From: Sandaracinaceae bacterium
Lineage (GTDB): Bacteria; Myxococcota_A; Polyangia; Polyangiales; Houyiibacteriaceae
Direction of reading: 5' to 3'
DNA: 64,000 bases
Assembly: GCA_016706685.1 (NCBI GenBank)
Contig: JADJJE010000001.1
Span: forward strand, 124,001 to 188,000
The notes under the pieces are model-generated. The model had not been told where the DNA came from. It saw nothing but the letters and a program-made list of their open reading frames with translations, and ran no database searches. Shown one piece after another: positions 17,435 through 25,467 of the stretch. A program made the translations under genes and the position numbers. Each line of letters begins with the position of its first letter. The stretch's first letter is position 1.

Positions 17435-17442
<8 letters not shown>
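16922..17442. repeat. MITE-like non-coding element with terminal inverted repeats
   Basis: CGACTCATCACAAGTTCG at 16937-16954 recurs as its exact complement at 17411-17428. Outside these 18-bp inverted repeats lies the direct repeat GTCGTGATCGT (16922-16932 and 17432-17442). Inside, the two halves are inverted copies of each other in part: CAAGTCCTCCCTCC at 17050-17063 returns as its complement at 17275-17288. Smaller hairpins occur too, such as CCCCGGCTTTCAGCCGGGG near 17316-17334. No plausible protein is encoded. The build resembles a non-autonomous transposable element or a large structured RNA. Its transposase source is unknown. Confidence 0.6.
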
Positions 17443-17560
<118 letters not shown>

Positions 17561-17603
17561 AAGCGCGCCACCGCAGCCCCCCCCGCTGCCGAAGCGCCCG
17601 GCC

Positions 17604-18485
17604 TCAGTTCCCGCGGCCGCGGACCACGTTCTGGCGGGCCTCGCGCAGCATCGGGCGGGCCTCGTGGGCCAGGCTGGAGCGGGGCCAGCGGCGGATCAGC
17701 GTGAGGTAGCCCTCGATGGCGTTGTCGAGGTCACCCAGCTCTTCGGCGCACAGCGCGGCCAGGAACACGGCGTCGTCCTGGAGCTCCGGCGAGGTGGTCT
17801 GCTCCGCCACCGTGCGGGCGTGGATGATGGCCTCGGCCTGCCGCCCGAGGCGGCGCAGGGCGCGCGCCAGCTCGTACTTCATGGCCGGCACGTGGGGGGC
17901 GTCCTCCTTCAGGCGGATGGCCTCCTCCAGCTTGTCGGCGGCCTCGGCGTAGCGGCCGGTCCGCACCAGGTCGAGGCCCACCTGATAGGCCTCGATGCTG
18001 AGATCCAGGCGGAAGCGCTCGTAGAAGTCGCGGAAGAACTGCGCCTCGGCCCGCGAGATGTGCGTGTCCTCGGCGATGGTGTCGTAGCGCGTGACCACCT
18101 CGCGGCGCTTCTCCTGCCGGATCAGGTCGTAGAAGCGGGCCGCGCGGGCCTCGGCGGCGCTGCGGTCGTCGGCTCGCTGACGCTCCTCCAAGAGCGCGCG
18201 GCGCAGGTCCGTGTTGCGCGACTCGAGCGCGAGCTTCTCGGACTCGATGGCGGCGATGGTGGCGTCGGACGCCAGCTTGAGGCCGCCGAACGAGAGGGCC
18301 GCGAACAGCGCGTAGGCCACGGCCCCGTTCCAGTTGAAGCGACGCTCGTACCCGGCCTGCCGCTTGGCGATGGACTTGATGTCCGCGCCCAGCGAATTGA
18401 CGAGGTTGTTCGTCTTGATGGTGAGACCACGAGACTCGATGATCTCTTTCTTGATCTCACGGATCTCCTCGTCGGTCTCGCGCAC
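17604..18485 (-). CDS. Membrane-anchored TPR protein
   Basis: The 293-residue product starts at GTG 18485. It has a charged coiled coil (RETDEEIREIKKEIIESRG), one transmembrane segment (AVAYALFAALSFGGLKLAS, about residues 54-72), another coiled coil with ESRNTDLRRALLEERQRADD, and TPR-like helical repeats (AYQVGLDLVRTGRYAEAADK, MKYELARALRRLGRQAEAI). Such proteins scaffold envelope complexes; no partner is evident. The open frame continues upstream over the divergent lipoprotein gene, but that part has no coding character, which argues for the GTG start. Confidence 0.75.
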   Translation of the reverse strand: MRETDEEIREIKKEIIESRGLTIKTNNLVNSLGADIKSIAKRQAGYERRFNWNGAVAYALFAALSFGGLKLASDATIAAIESEKLALESRNTDLRRALLEERQRADDRSAAEARAARFYDLIRQEKRREVVTRYDTIAEDTHISRAEAQFFRDFYERFRLDLSIEAYQVGLDLVRTGRYAEAADKLEEAIRLKEDAPHVPAMKYELARALRRLGRQAEAIIHARTVAEQTTSPELQDDAVFLAALCAEELGDLDNAIEGYLTLIRRWPRSSLAHEARPMLREARQNVVRGRGN

Positions 18486-18629
18486 AGCCCGGGAGTAGCC
18501 CCGTTGCGCCGGGCAGGCAAGCCCCACGTCGGGCAGAAGTCGAGCACGCGGCCGCAAACCTATGACATACTGCGCCGCATCCCTTGACGACCCATGACCC
18601 GGCGCGTAAAGCGCCGCCCCGGAGGTTCC

Positions 18630-19049
18630 ATGCGTAAGCTTTCCCGTACCCTCAGCGTCCTCACCCTCCTGGCCACCTTGCTGCTCGCGGCATGTGGCGG
18701 CCCCACGGTCTACGCCCTCGTCGGCACCCCCCGCTCGATTGGCACCGATGGCCGCGTCGAAGTGGAAGAGTCCGAGGGCGGCAACTACCTGGTGCAAGTG
18801 CAGGTCAACCACCTGCCCCCCCCCGCGCGCCTCGCCGAGGGTCTGACCACCTACGTGGTGTGGTTCATCCGTGATGGCGTTGCCCCCACGCTGGCGGGCT
18901 CGCTCAATTTCAACGAAGAGGAACGGAATGGCTCCATGCTGGCGACCACTCCGTACTCGCAGTTCCGCGTCCGCGTGACGGCCGAAGAGACTCGGGACGT
19001 AGCGTCTCCCAGTGAGTACATCGTCGCCGATCAGCTCGTGCAGGAGTAG
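18630..19049 (+). CDS. Hypothetical lipoprotein upstream of efp
   Basis: The 139-residue product has a classic lipoprotein signal, MRKLSRTLSVLTLLATLLLA, with the Cys at residue 22 followed by GG. GGAGG lies four bases before ATG 18630 and supports this start over an in-frame ATG at 18594. The mature part is beta-rich (GRVEVEESEGGNYLVQVQV, TTYVVWFIRDG), possibly an immunoglobulin-like or anti-sigma-type envelope fold, but no family is recognised. The efp start is 5 nt downstream, so this unrelated envelope gene is probably co-transcribed with elongation factor P. Confidence 0.8.
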   Translation: MRKLSRTLSVLTLLATLLLAACGGPTVYALVGTPRSIGTDGRVEVEESEGGNYLVQVQVNHLPPPARLAEGLTTYVVWFIRDGVAPTLAGSLNFNEEERNGSMLATTPYSQFRVRVTAEETRDVASPSEYIVADQLVQE

Positions 19050-19054
19050 TTTCA

Positions 19055-19618
19055 TTGGGTGACACAAGCGAACTCAAGAAGGGCTTCAAGCTCATCAAAG
19101 ACGACCAGCCGTGGCTCGTGGCGGACTGTCAGTTCGTCAAGCCGGGCAAGGGTCAGGCGTTCTTCCGAACGCGCCTGAAGAACATGATCACCGGGCGCGT
19201 GGTGGACCACACCTACAAGTCCGGCGAGAAGATCGACAAGGCCGACACGGAAGAGCGCACCTACCAGTACCTCTACCCCGAGAACGATGATCGCGTGTTC
19301 ATGGACACCGAGTCGTACGAGCAGATCCATCTCTCGAACGAGCAGCTCGGTGAGTCCGCGGGCTACCTGCTGGACGGCACCAACGTCGACGTCATGTTCT
19401 TCAACGGCAAGCCCATCGGGGTGACGCCGCCCACCTTCGTGAACCTCAAGGTCACGGAGACCGAGCCCGGCTTCAAGGGCGACACCAGCAGCAACACCAC
19501 GAAGCCGGCCACGTGCGAGACGGGGCTGATTGTGGCTGTGCCGCTCTTCGTCGTCGAAGGCGACGTGCTGAAGATCGACACGCGCACCGGCGAGTACGTC
19601 GAGCGCGTGAAGTCCTGA
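19055..19618 (+). CDS. efp: Elongation factor P
   Basis: The 187-residue protein aligns along its length with EF-P: the N-terminal KOW-like domain with VKPGKGQAFFRTRLKN, the OB domains with GYLLDGTNVDVMFFNGKPIGVTPP, and the C-terminal PGFKGDTSSNTTKPAT and GEYVERVK. Lys32 in KPGKG corresponds to the Lys34 of Escherichia coli EF-P that receives beta-lysine. EF-P relieves ribosome stalling at consecutive prolines. A TTG start at 19055 is indicated by AGGAG 8 nt upstream and by the correct N-terminal length. The next gene encodes an EpmA-like enzyme, so Lys32 modification is likely. Confidence 0.95.
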   Translation: MGDTSELKKGFKLIKDDQPWLVADCQFVKPGKGQAFFRTRLKNMITGRVVDHTYKSGEKIDKADTEERTYQYLYPENDDRVFMDTESYEQIHLSNEQLGESAGYLLDGTNVDVMFFNGKPIGVTPPTFVNLKVTETEPGFKGDTSSNTTKPATCETGLIVAVPLFVVEGDVLKIDTRTGEYVERVKS

Positions 19619-19641
19619 CACGAGCGGCCAGCGAGCCGACC

Positions 19642-20880
19642 GTGAGCCCCCTCGCACCGCCCCGGGATGCCATCGAGTCCATACGCCGCTTGCCGGCGAT
19701 GACCACGGTGACGTTCACGGGGCGCGTCGCTTCCGTCTTGGACGACGCGCTCTTGCTGCAGGACGCGAGCGCGACGGTGTGGGTGGACACGTCGGAGCGC
19801 GCGACCCCGCCACTGGGTGCGTGGGTGGAGCTCGAGGGGATCTGGGACGGCAGCCGCGTGCGGGACGCGCTGGTGACCACGCTCAACGCGCCCACTCGGC
19901 CGTTCCCCGCAACAGCGGGTGACTGGCGCTGGCTCACGGACCAAGGCGGCCGGCGCATGCGCAACGTGCAGGCGCGCGCGCTGTTGATGCGGGCCGTGCG
20001 CGGCTACTTCCAAGGGCAGGACTTCGTGGAGGTGGAGACCCCGGTGGCGGTACCGAGCCCCGGTCTCGACACGCACCTCTCCGCGTTCGGCGTGGACGGT
20101 GCGCGCGTGCCGCGCTGGCTCATCACCAGCCCCGAGTACCAGATGAAGCGGCTGCTGGCGGGGGGCCTGCCGCGCATCTACCAGACGTGCCGCTGCTTCC
20201 GGCGCGACGAAGCGGGCGCGCTGCACCAGCCCGAGTTCAGCATGCTGGAGTGGTACCGCGGGTGCGCAGGCGCCGAAGACGTGATGGCCGACACGGAGCA
20301 GTTGGTGGCCCACGTGGCACGCGCGCTGCGCCGAGACGAGAGCGAGCCGCTGGTCGTGGCCGGGCGAACGGGCCCCATCGACCTGACCCCGCCGTGGCCG
20401 CGCCTGCGCATCGCCGAGGCGTTCCAGCGCTATGCGGGCGTGGACGCGCACACGCTGCTGACCGACGAGGCGCGCTTCTTCCAGGTGTATGCCGAGCAGG
20501 TGGAGCCCCACCTCGGGCGCGACAAGCCGGTGTTCTTGACGCACTGGCCGGCCAGCATGGCGTCCTTGGCGCGGCTGTTCGACGACGACCCGGCGCACGC
20601 CGAACGCTTCGAGGTCATCGTGGATGGCGTGGAGCTGTGCAACGGGTTCGGCGAGCTGATTGACGCGAGCGAGCAAGAGCGGCGGCTCCGGCGCGACCAG
20701 GACACCCGACGAGAGCTGGGGTTGCCGGTCTACCCGCTGGACGAGCGCTTCCTGGACGCGCTGCGTGAGGGGCTGCCTCCGTCCGGTGGCAACGCGCTCG
20801 GGCTCGACCGGCTGTTGATGTTGCTGCTGGGCGAGACGCACATCGACGACGTGTGCGCCATCCCGCACGACCGCCTCTGA
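19642..20880 (+). CDS. epmA: EpmA-like EF-P--lysine ligase with extra N-terminal OB-like domain
   Basis: Residues about 105-412 form a class II lysyl-tRNA-synthetase-like core: motif 1 FVEVETPVAVPSPGLD, motif 2 region CRCFRRDEAGALHQPEFSML, and motif 3 GNALGLDRLLMLLLG. This is the layout of EpmA (PoxA/GenX), which attaches beta-lysine to EF-P. Adjacency to efp supports it. EpmA of Escherichia coli (325 residues) lacks the anticodon-binding OB domain. Here residues about 21-82 (TTVTFTGRVASVLDDALLL, ATVWVDTSER, AWVELEGIWDG) look like a degenerate OB fold. GTG 19642 is the chosen start; ATG 19699 would remove only 19 residues. No EpmB lysine aminomutase lies nearby. Confidence 0.85.
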   Translation: MSPLAPPRDAIESIRRLPAMTTVTFTGRVASVLDDALLLQDASATVWVDTSERATPPLGAWVELEGIWDGSRVRDALVTTLNAPTRPFPATAGDWRWLTDQGGRRMRNVQARALLMRAVRGYFQGQDFVEVETPVAVPSPGLDTHLSAFGVDGARVPRWLITSPEYQMKRLLAGGLPRIYQTCRCFRRDEAGALHQPEFSMLEWYRGCAGAEDVMADTEQLVAHVARALRRDESEPLVVAGRTGPIDLTPPWPRLRIAEAFQRYAGVDAHTLLTDEARFFQVYAEQVEPHLGRDKPVFLTHWPASMASLARLFDDDPAHAERFEVIVDGVELCNGFGELIDASEQERRLRRDQDTRRELGLPVYPLDERFLDALREGLPPSGGNALGLDRLLMLLLGETHIDDVCAIPHDRL

Positions 20881-20887
20881 CGGCGGC

Positions 20888-21940
20888 TCAGCGGTACGTG
20901 GGAGGCGGAGGAACCGAGCCAGAAGCGTCGGGGGGAGGCAGGGCTGCCCCCGGGTCCGCAGGGACCGCAGCTGGAGCCGGCAGCGTGGCCGCTGCGTTGG
21001 CGCGCGCCACAGCGTGCTGAGCGGCGAGGGCCTGAGCGCGCTCTTCGTCGGCGTCGAGCGCGCCGCGCGCGTCACGGTAGGCCACGCGCTGCGGGTCCAG
21101 CTCGATGGCGGCGTCCAGCGGCGCGCGCGCCGCCGCATAGTGGCGCGTGATGTCCTCCATGGTGGTGGGGTCGAAGCGCCGCGCCACGCTGAGGTCATAG
21201 AGCGCCCGCGCGCGGGTCTCGGCGTCCATGGCGTGCAGCTCGGGGCTGCGCACGGCCTCCTCCAAGAGCACGCGGCCCGCACGCCACTCCCCCGCGCGCA
21301 GGTGCACGATGGCCTGCTCCACACGCGGGTCGGGCACGCTCAACAGCCGCACGCGCACGCGCTCGGTGCGCTGATCCAGGTACGGCAGGAGCGTGTCCAT
21401 GACGCGGTCGATCAGCGCGGCGCTGAGGCGACGACCACCGCCGGTCAGCTCGGCCGCCTCCTGCACGCTGTGAATGACGCGCCCGCTGCGGATGTCCCGC
21501 ACCGCCATGGTGACCGTCAGCGAGACCACCGCTTCGTCCACGTAGTCGGTGCGCATGCGCGACACGCAGCGCCCGAACGAGCAGTCTTGGTAGTTGATGG
21601 TGCGCGGCACGGTCTGCACCCGCACCGACGACAGGGACGACAGGTCCACGACGGCGGTGCCGGGCTCGAGTGTCCCCGCCGCGATCAGCTGGTCCACGTT
21701 CTCCCGCGGCATGCGGCGAGCATCCACAGCGGGCGAGCTGCCCACGGGGCTCCGCAAGTGCATCTCCACACGCGCGGCCACGTCGGCGCCAGCCGGCTCG
21801 GGTCCGAACGCCACCAGCACCACCGGGTAGACGCGCAGCGGCATGGCCGCGGGATACGACACCACTGCGCTCACGCTCGAGCGCCCGCAGCCCGAGGCCA
21901 GCAGCGCAGCGATCAAGAGCCCAGCGACGCGTGACATCAC
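20888..21940 (-). CDS. Hypothetical lipoprotein with TPR-like C-terminus
   Basis: The 350-residue product starts with a lipoprotein signal, MMSRVAGLLIAALLASGC. The mature part has a domain of strands (PLRVYPVVLVAFGPEPAGAD, EAVVSLTVTMAVRDIRSGRV) like those of LPS- or pilus-assembly lipoproteins. Helical repeats follow (VHLRAGEWRAGRVLLEEAVR), then a Pro/Ala-rich tail. A role in envelope assembly is plausible, but no family is recognised. It lies 4 nt after mazG on the same strand and is convergent with epmA. Confidence 0.7.
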   Translation of the reverse strand: MMSRVAGLLIAALLASGCGRSSVSAVVSYPAAMPLRVYPVVLVAFGPEPAGADVAARVEMHLRSPVGSSPAVDARRMPRENVDQLIAAGTLEPGTAVVDLSSLSSVRVQTVPRTINYQDCSFGRCVSRMRTDYVDEAVVSLTVTMAVRDIRSGRVIHSVQEAAELTGGGRRLSAALIDRVMDTLLPYLDQRTERVRVRLLSVPDPRVEQAIVHLRAGEWRAGRVLLEEAVRSPELHAMDAETRARALYDLSVARRFDPTTMEDITRHYAAARAPLDAAIELDPQRVAYRDARGALDADEERAQALAAQHAVARANAAATLPAPAAVPADPGAALPPPDASGSVPPPPTYR

Positions 21941-21944
21941 ACGC

Positions 21945-22760
21945 CTATCCTACCTGCTGCTTCGCGCGCTGCCACAGCGCGTCCAGCTCGGCCGGGTCGC
22001 GCTCGCGCAGCCCACGCCCCTCTTCGCGAGCCTGCTCCTCCGCAAACGAGAAGCGCGCGCTGAAGCGGTCGAGCGTGCCGCGCAGGGCGGCCTCGGGGTC
22101 CAGTGACTCCTTGCGCGCGAAGCTGGCCAGCGCGAAGAGCACGTCGCCCAGCTCGCGCTCCATGGCCGCGCGGTCTCCGCTCTCGGCTGCGGCGTCCAGC
22201 TCGCGCAGCTCCTCGTCGACCTTCGCGCGGGCCCCGGCCGCGTCGGGCCAGTCGTACCCCACGGCCGACGCTTTCTCGCCCACGCGTACTGCGCGCAAGA
22301 GCGCTGGCATGGCTCGCGGCACACCGTCGAGGGCCCCCTTGGGGCGCGCCTCACCCTTCCCCGCCGCCAGCTTCTCCTGCGCCTTGATGGCCTCCCAGCG
22401 CCCCACGGTGCCCTCGGCGGTGTCCATCTGCTCGGCGCCGAAGACCCACGGGTGACGGCGCACCATCTTGTCGGAGATGGCGGTGACCACGTCGCCCGGC
22501 CCGAACCAGCCCTTGGCTCGCGCGATCTCGGCCTGGAACACGACCTGCAGCAAGAGGTCGCCCAGCTCCTCGCACAGGGCGCGTGGGTCACCGTGGTCGA
22601 TGGCCTCCACCACCTCGTAGGCCTCCTCGATCACGTACGGGCGCAGCGACTCGAGCGTCTGCTCGCGGTCCCAGGGGCACCCCTCGGGGGACAGCAGGCG
22701 CTGCATGATGGCCACGAGCTCGGGGAGGTTCTCGCCGCGGGGGGCAGGTGAATCGACCAT
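21945..22760 (-). CDS. mazG: MazG nucleoside triphosphate pyrophosphohydrolase
   Basis: The 271-residue protein has the MazG architecture: LLSPEGCPWDREQTLESLRPYVIEEAYEVVEAI with the metal-binding EExxE (Glu45, Glu46, Glu49), and CEELGDLLLQVVFQAEIA (Glu64-Glu65, Asp68). A second MazG domain follows with ELRELDAAAESGDRAAMERELGDVLFAL. MazG hydrolyses NTPs to NMP and pyrophosphate, cleans abnormal nucleotides and affects ppGpp-related survival. Length is close to the Escherichia coli enzyme (263). The gene is divergent from the MocR-type regulator. Confidence 0.94.
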   Translation of the reverse strand: MVDSPAPRGENLPELVAIMQRLLSPEGCPWDREQTLESLRPYVIEEAYEVVEAIDHGDPRALCEELGDLLLQVVFQAEIARAKGWFGPGDVVTAISDKMVRRHPWVFGAEQMDTAEGTVGRWEAIKAQEKLAAGKGEARPKGALDGVPRAMPALLRAVRVGEKASAVGYDWPDAAGARAKVDEELRELDAAAESGDRAAMERELGDVLFALASFARKESLDPEAALRGTLDRFSARFSFAEEQAREEGRGLRERDPAELDALWQRAKQQVG

Positions 22761-22805
22761 GGCGGACTCTAGCCCAGCACGTGCCGGTTGCCGCTGGTAC
22801 CCTCA

Positions 22806-24302
22806 ATGGCAACCAAAATGAGCAGGCAGACAGACCAGGTGGCGCACCCCCGCGTGGGCCGCGCCGAGGCACGTTGGGGACATGCCATCGAGCTGGACCC
22901 CGCTCCCGATGCGCAGCCGCTCTACGTGCAGATCGCCGAGGCCGTGACGGCCGACGTGCGGCGCGGGGTGCTGCGCCCGGGTGACGCGCTGCCCGGCAGC
23001 CGCAGCCTGGCGCTGGCCCTCGGCGTCCACCGCAACACCATCCTGGCGGCGTTTCGAGAGCTCGAAAAGCAGGGATTCCTGAGCACCGAGGCGGCGCGTG
23101 GGACACGCATCTCGGAGTCGCTCCCGGACCTTCCCCTCGAGCCCACTTCGCACACGCGTGGCGCGGCGGCGTTCCCGGTACCGCGCGCGCCGACGTTCCG
23201 CGTGATGGCCACCCCCGTGGGCCACTACACGCTGCTGGGTGGCATCCCGGACCTGCGACAGGTGCCCACCACGGCGCTCGCACGGGCATACCGGCGCGCG
23301 CTGCGGCGCCCTGCCGTGTTGGGCTACGGCGACCCAGCCGGCTCGCGCGCGCTGCGCGTGGGCCTCGCCGCCATGCTGGCGCGGACCCGCGGCCTGGCGC
23401 TGACCGAAGACGACGTGGTGGTCACGCGCGGGAGCCAGATGGCGCTCGACCTGATCGCCCGCTCGCTGCTGCGGCCGGGGGACATCGTGGCCGTGGAGGG
23501 GCTCGGCTATCGACCGGCGTGGGAGGCCCTGCGCGCCGCGGGCGCGCGCGTGGTGTCCGTGCCGGTGGACAACGACGGACTGGTCGTGGAGCGTCTCGAG
23601 GCGCTGGCCGAGAGGCTGCCGCTGCGCGCCGTGTACCTGACGCCGCACCACCAGTACCCCACCACCACCGTGCTCCCCGCGCCGCGCCGCCTGGCGCTCT
23701 TGGCGCTGGCCCGCAAGCAGCGCTTCGCCGTGATCGAAGACGACTTCGACCACGAGTTCCACTACGAAGGCCGCCCCATCCTCCCGCTCGCCGCGCGGGC
23801 CCCCGAGAGCGTGGTGTACATCGGCACGTTCTCGAAGGTGCTGGCGCCGGGGCTGCGCGTGGGCTGGGTGGTGGCGCCCTCCCCGCTGCGCGAGGCCATC
23901 GTGGCGCGCCGCAGCGTGCTCGACCGCCAAGGCGACCTGGCGCTCGAGGAGGCCGTGGCCGAGCTGCTGGAGGACGGCGAGATCACGCGCCACATCCTGC
24001 GCATGCGGGGCGTCTACGAGGAGCGCCGCGACGTGATGGTGCGGCTGCTGACCGAGGCGTTCGGCGACACGCTCCACTTCCGCATGCCCCGCGGGGGGAT
24101 GGCCCTGTGGGCGCGCGTCACCGGCACGGACGTGGACGAGTGGGCGGCTGCGGCGGCGGCCAAGAAGGTGCTGGTGCAGCCCGCCAAGCTCTTCACGTTC
24201 GACCGCCGCGCCCGCCCTTTCTTGCGCTTGGGCTACGGCGCCCATGACCCGCAGGAGCTGGGGCGGGCCGTGGCGTTGCTCGCGGCAGCGCGCCCCAGAT
24301 AG
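22806..24302 (+). CDS. MocR/PdxR-type GntR-family regulator with aminotransferase domain
   Basis: The 498-residue fusion has an N-terminal GntR winged helix (PLYVQIAEAVTADVRRGVLRPGDALPGSRSLA, LGVHRNTILAAFRELEKQGF). A fold-type I PLP domain follows (QMALDLIARSLLRPGDIVAVE, VIEDDFDHEFHYEG, Schiff-base Lys in GTFSKVLAPGLRVGW). MocR proteins bind PLP and regulate vitamin B6, amine or amino-acid genes. The target is not obvious because no pdx genes are adjacent. ATG 22806 is taken; ATG 22788 is in frame six codons upstream. It is divergent from mazG and convergent with the DUF1517-like gene. Confidence 0.9.
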   Translation: MATKMSRQTDQVAHPRVGRAEARWGHAIELDPAPDAQPLYVQIAEAVTADVRRGVLRPGDALPGSRSLALALGVHRNTILAAFRELEKQGFLSTEAARGTRISESLPDLPLEPTSHTRGAAAFPVPRAPTFRVMATPVGHYTLLGGIPDLRQVPTTALARAYRRALRRPAVLGYGDPAGSRALRVGLAAMLARTRGLALTEDDVVVTRGSQMALDLIARSLLRPGDIVAVEGLGYRPAWEALRAAGARVVSVPVDNDGLVVERLEALAERLPLRAVYLTPHHQYPTTTVLPAPRRLALLALARKQRFAVIEDDFDHEFHYEGRPILPLAARAPESVVYIGTFSKVLAPGLRVGWVVAPSPLREAIVARRSVLDRQGDLALEEAVAELLEDGEITRHILRMRGVYEERRDVMVRLLTEAFGDTLHFRMPRGGMALWARVTGTDVDEWAAAAAAKKVLVQPAKLFTFDRRARPFLRLGYGAHDPQELGRAVALLAAARPR

Positions 24303-24307
24303 CGGGA

Positions 24308-25393
24308 TCAGCCGCGCGGCTTGGCGTCGCCGGCCGGCGCACCGCAGTGCGGACAGGTCTGCAGCTCCTTCGCGAAGGGTGCCGCGCAATAGGCACAGAA
24401 CACCCGGCCGGCCACCGTCTGCTCGTTGATGCGTCGCAGCCCGGGGTAGAGCATCTCGAGCTCCGCGGTGCTCATGCGGTCGTTCTCGTCGGCTGGAGAC
24501 CAGATCACCTCCAGCACCGCGATGCTGTTCCCGTCCAGCGCGATGACCTGATCCAGCAGGTGTCGCACCTCGTTGGCGTTCGTGACGTCGGCCACGTCGA
24601 TGAGCTCGCGGTGCGCGGCGATTAGCAGCGTCACCACCACCACCCCCTCGCCTTCCTCGCGGCTCACGCGCTGCTCGGGCCCGGCGGTCACCCGCGTGCT
24701 GCCGTCGGCGTTGCGGATGAGTTCGTAGCGGAACTTGCTACGCGCGTCGGCGGCCGCGGCTCGAAACACCCGCTCGGCGTCCCGGGGCGCGGCCGGAAGC
24801 GCGTTGAGAACAGAGCCATACAGCCACGAGAGCTCTTCGCGGCGCAGCGCCAGCGCCGTCTCACGGGCCATGCGCGCCAGGCCGTCCGGCGTGCTGGTGT
24901 CGCCCGTCTTGGCCAGCTGCTCGAGCTGACCCTGGATGTGCTTTCGTGCGCGCCAGTCGATGGCCAGCATGAGGCCGGAGACGTCGATGCCACCCGTGAC
25001 CGGGAGCGTGCCGCGCACTTGGTCGCCGTGCCTGAAGCGCGAGATGAGCAGCACCACCGCGATGAGCATGAACAAGAAGAAGCAGCAGAACAGCGAGGAG
25101 CAGCCGTCACCGCTGCCGCCCTGATAGTTCCCGTCGTAGCCCCCGCCTTGGTACCCCCCCTGGTAGCCGCCGCCGTAGTCGCCGCCGCCGCTGGGTTGGT
25201 AGGACGGAGAAGGCGTGTAGCCACCGCCACCGCCGCCACCACCACCGCCCTCGAAGCTGCCGCCGCCGAAGCTGCCTCCCGAGCTCTGTGCATCCACGCC
25301 GCTGGCGGGCAACACCAGCGTCAGGGCGAAGAGCAGCGGGAGCCAAGCGCCCAGCGGGCCGCGACATGCGCAGGGGGTGTGCCGGTCGGACAT
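24308..25393 (-). CDS. DUF1517-like membrane protein with zinc-ribbon tail
   Basis: The 361-residue product has a signal peptide (LPLLFALTLVLPASGVDA), then a Gly/Tyr-rich repeat region (SFGGGSFEGGGG, then YGGGYQGGYQGGGYDG). One transmembrane segment follows (LFCCFFLFMLIAVVLLIS), then a cytoplasmic domain. The segment VVVVTLLIAAHRELIDVADV fits the DUF1517 family, and the C-terminal CAYC...CPHC pair forms a zinc ribbon. DUF1517 proteins are known from cyanobacteria and plants with unclear function. ATG 25393 is selected because the longer frame upstream overlaps the exporter gene and is not protein-like. It may be the last gene of the exporter run, 74 nt after the MMPL gene. Confidence 0.75.
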   Translation of the reverse strand: MSDRHTPCACRGPLGAWLPLLFALTLVLPASGVDAQSSGGSFGGGSFEGGGGGGGGGGYTPSPSYQPSGGGDYGGGYQGGYQGGGYDGNYQGGSGDGCSSLFCCFFLFMLIAVVLLISRFRHGDQVRGTLPVTGGIDVSGLMLAIDWRARKHIQGQLEQLAKTGDTSTPDGLARMARETALALRREELSWLYGSVLNALPAAPRDAERVFRAAAADARSKFRYELIRNADGSTRVTAGPEQRVSREEGEGVVVVTLLIAAHRELIDVADVTNANEVRHLLDQVIALDGNSIAVLEVIWSPADENDRMSTAELEMLYPGLRRINEQTVAGRVFCAYCAAPFAKELQTCPHCGAPAGDAKPRG

Positions 25394-25467
25394 CGCGCAC
25401 AGGCTCCCACAAGTGGCGCATCGCGGGAAGTTGCCTGCACCGTTGACCGTCGCCCCCCCTGACGACG

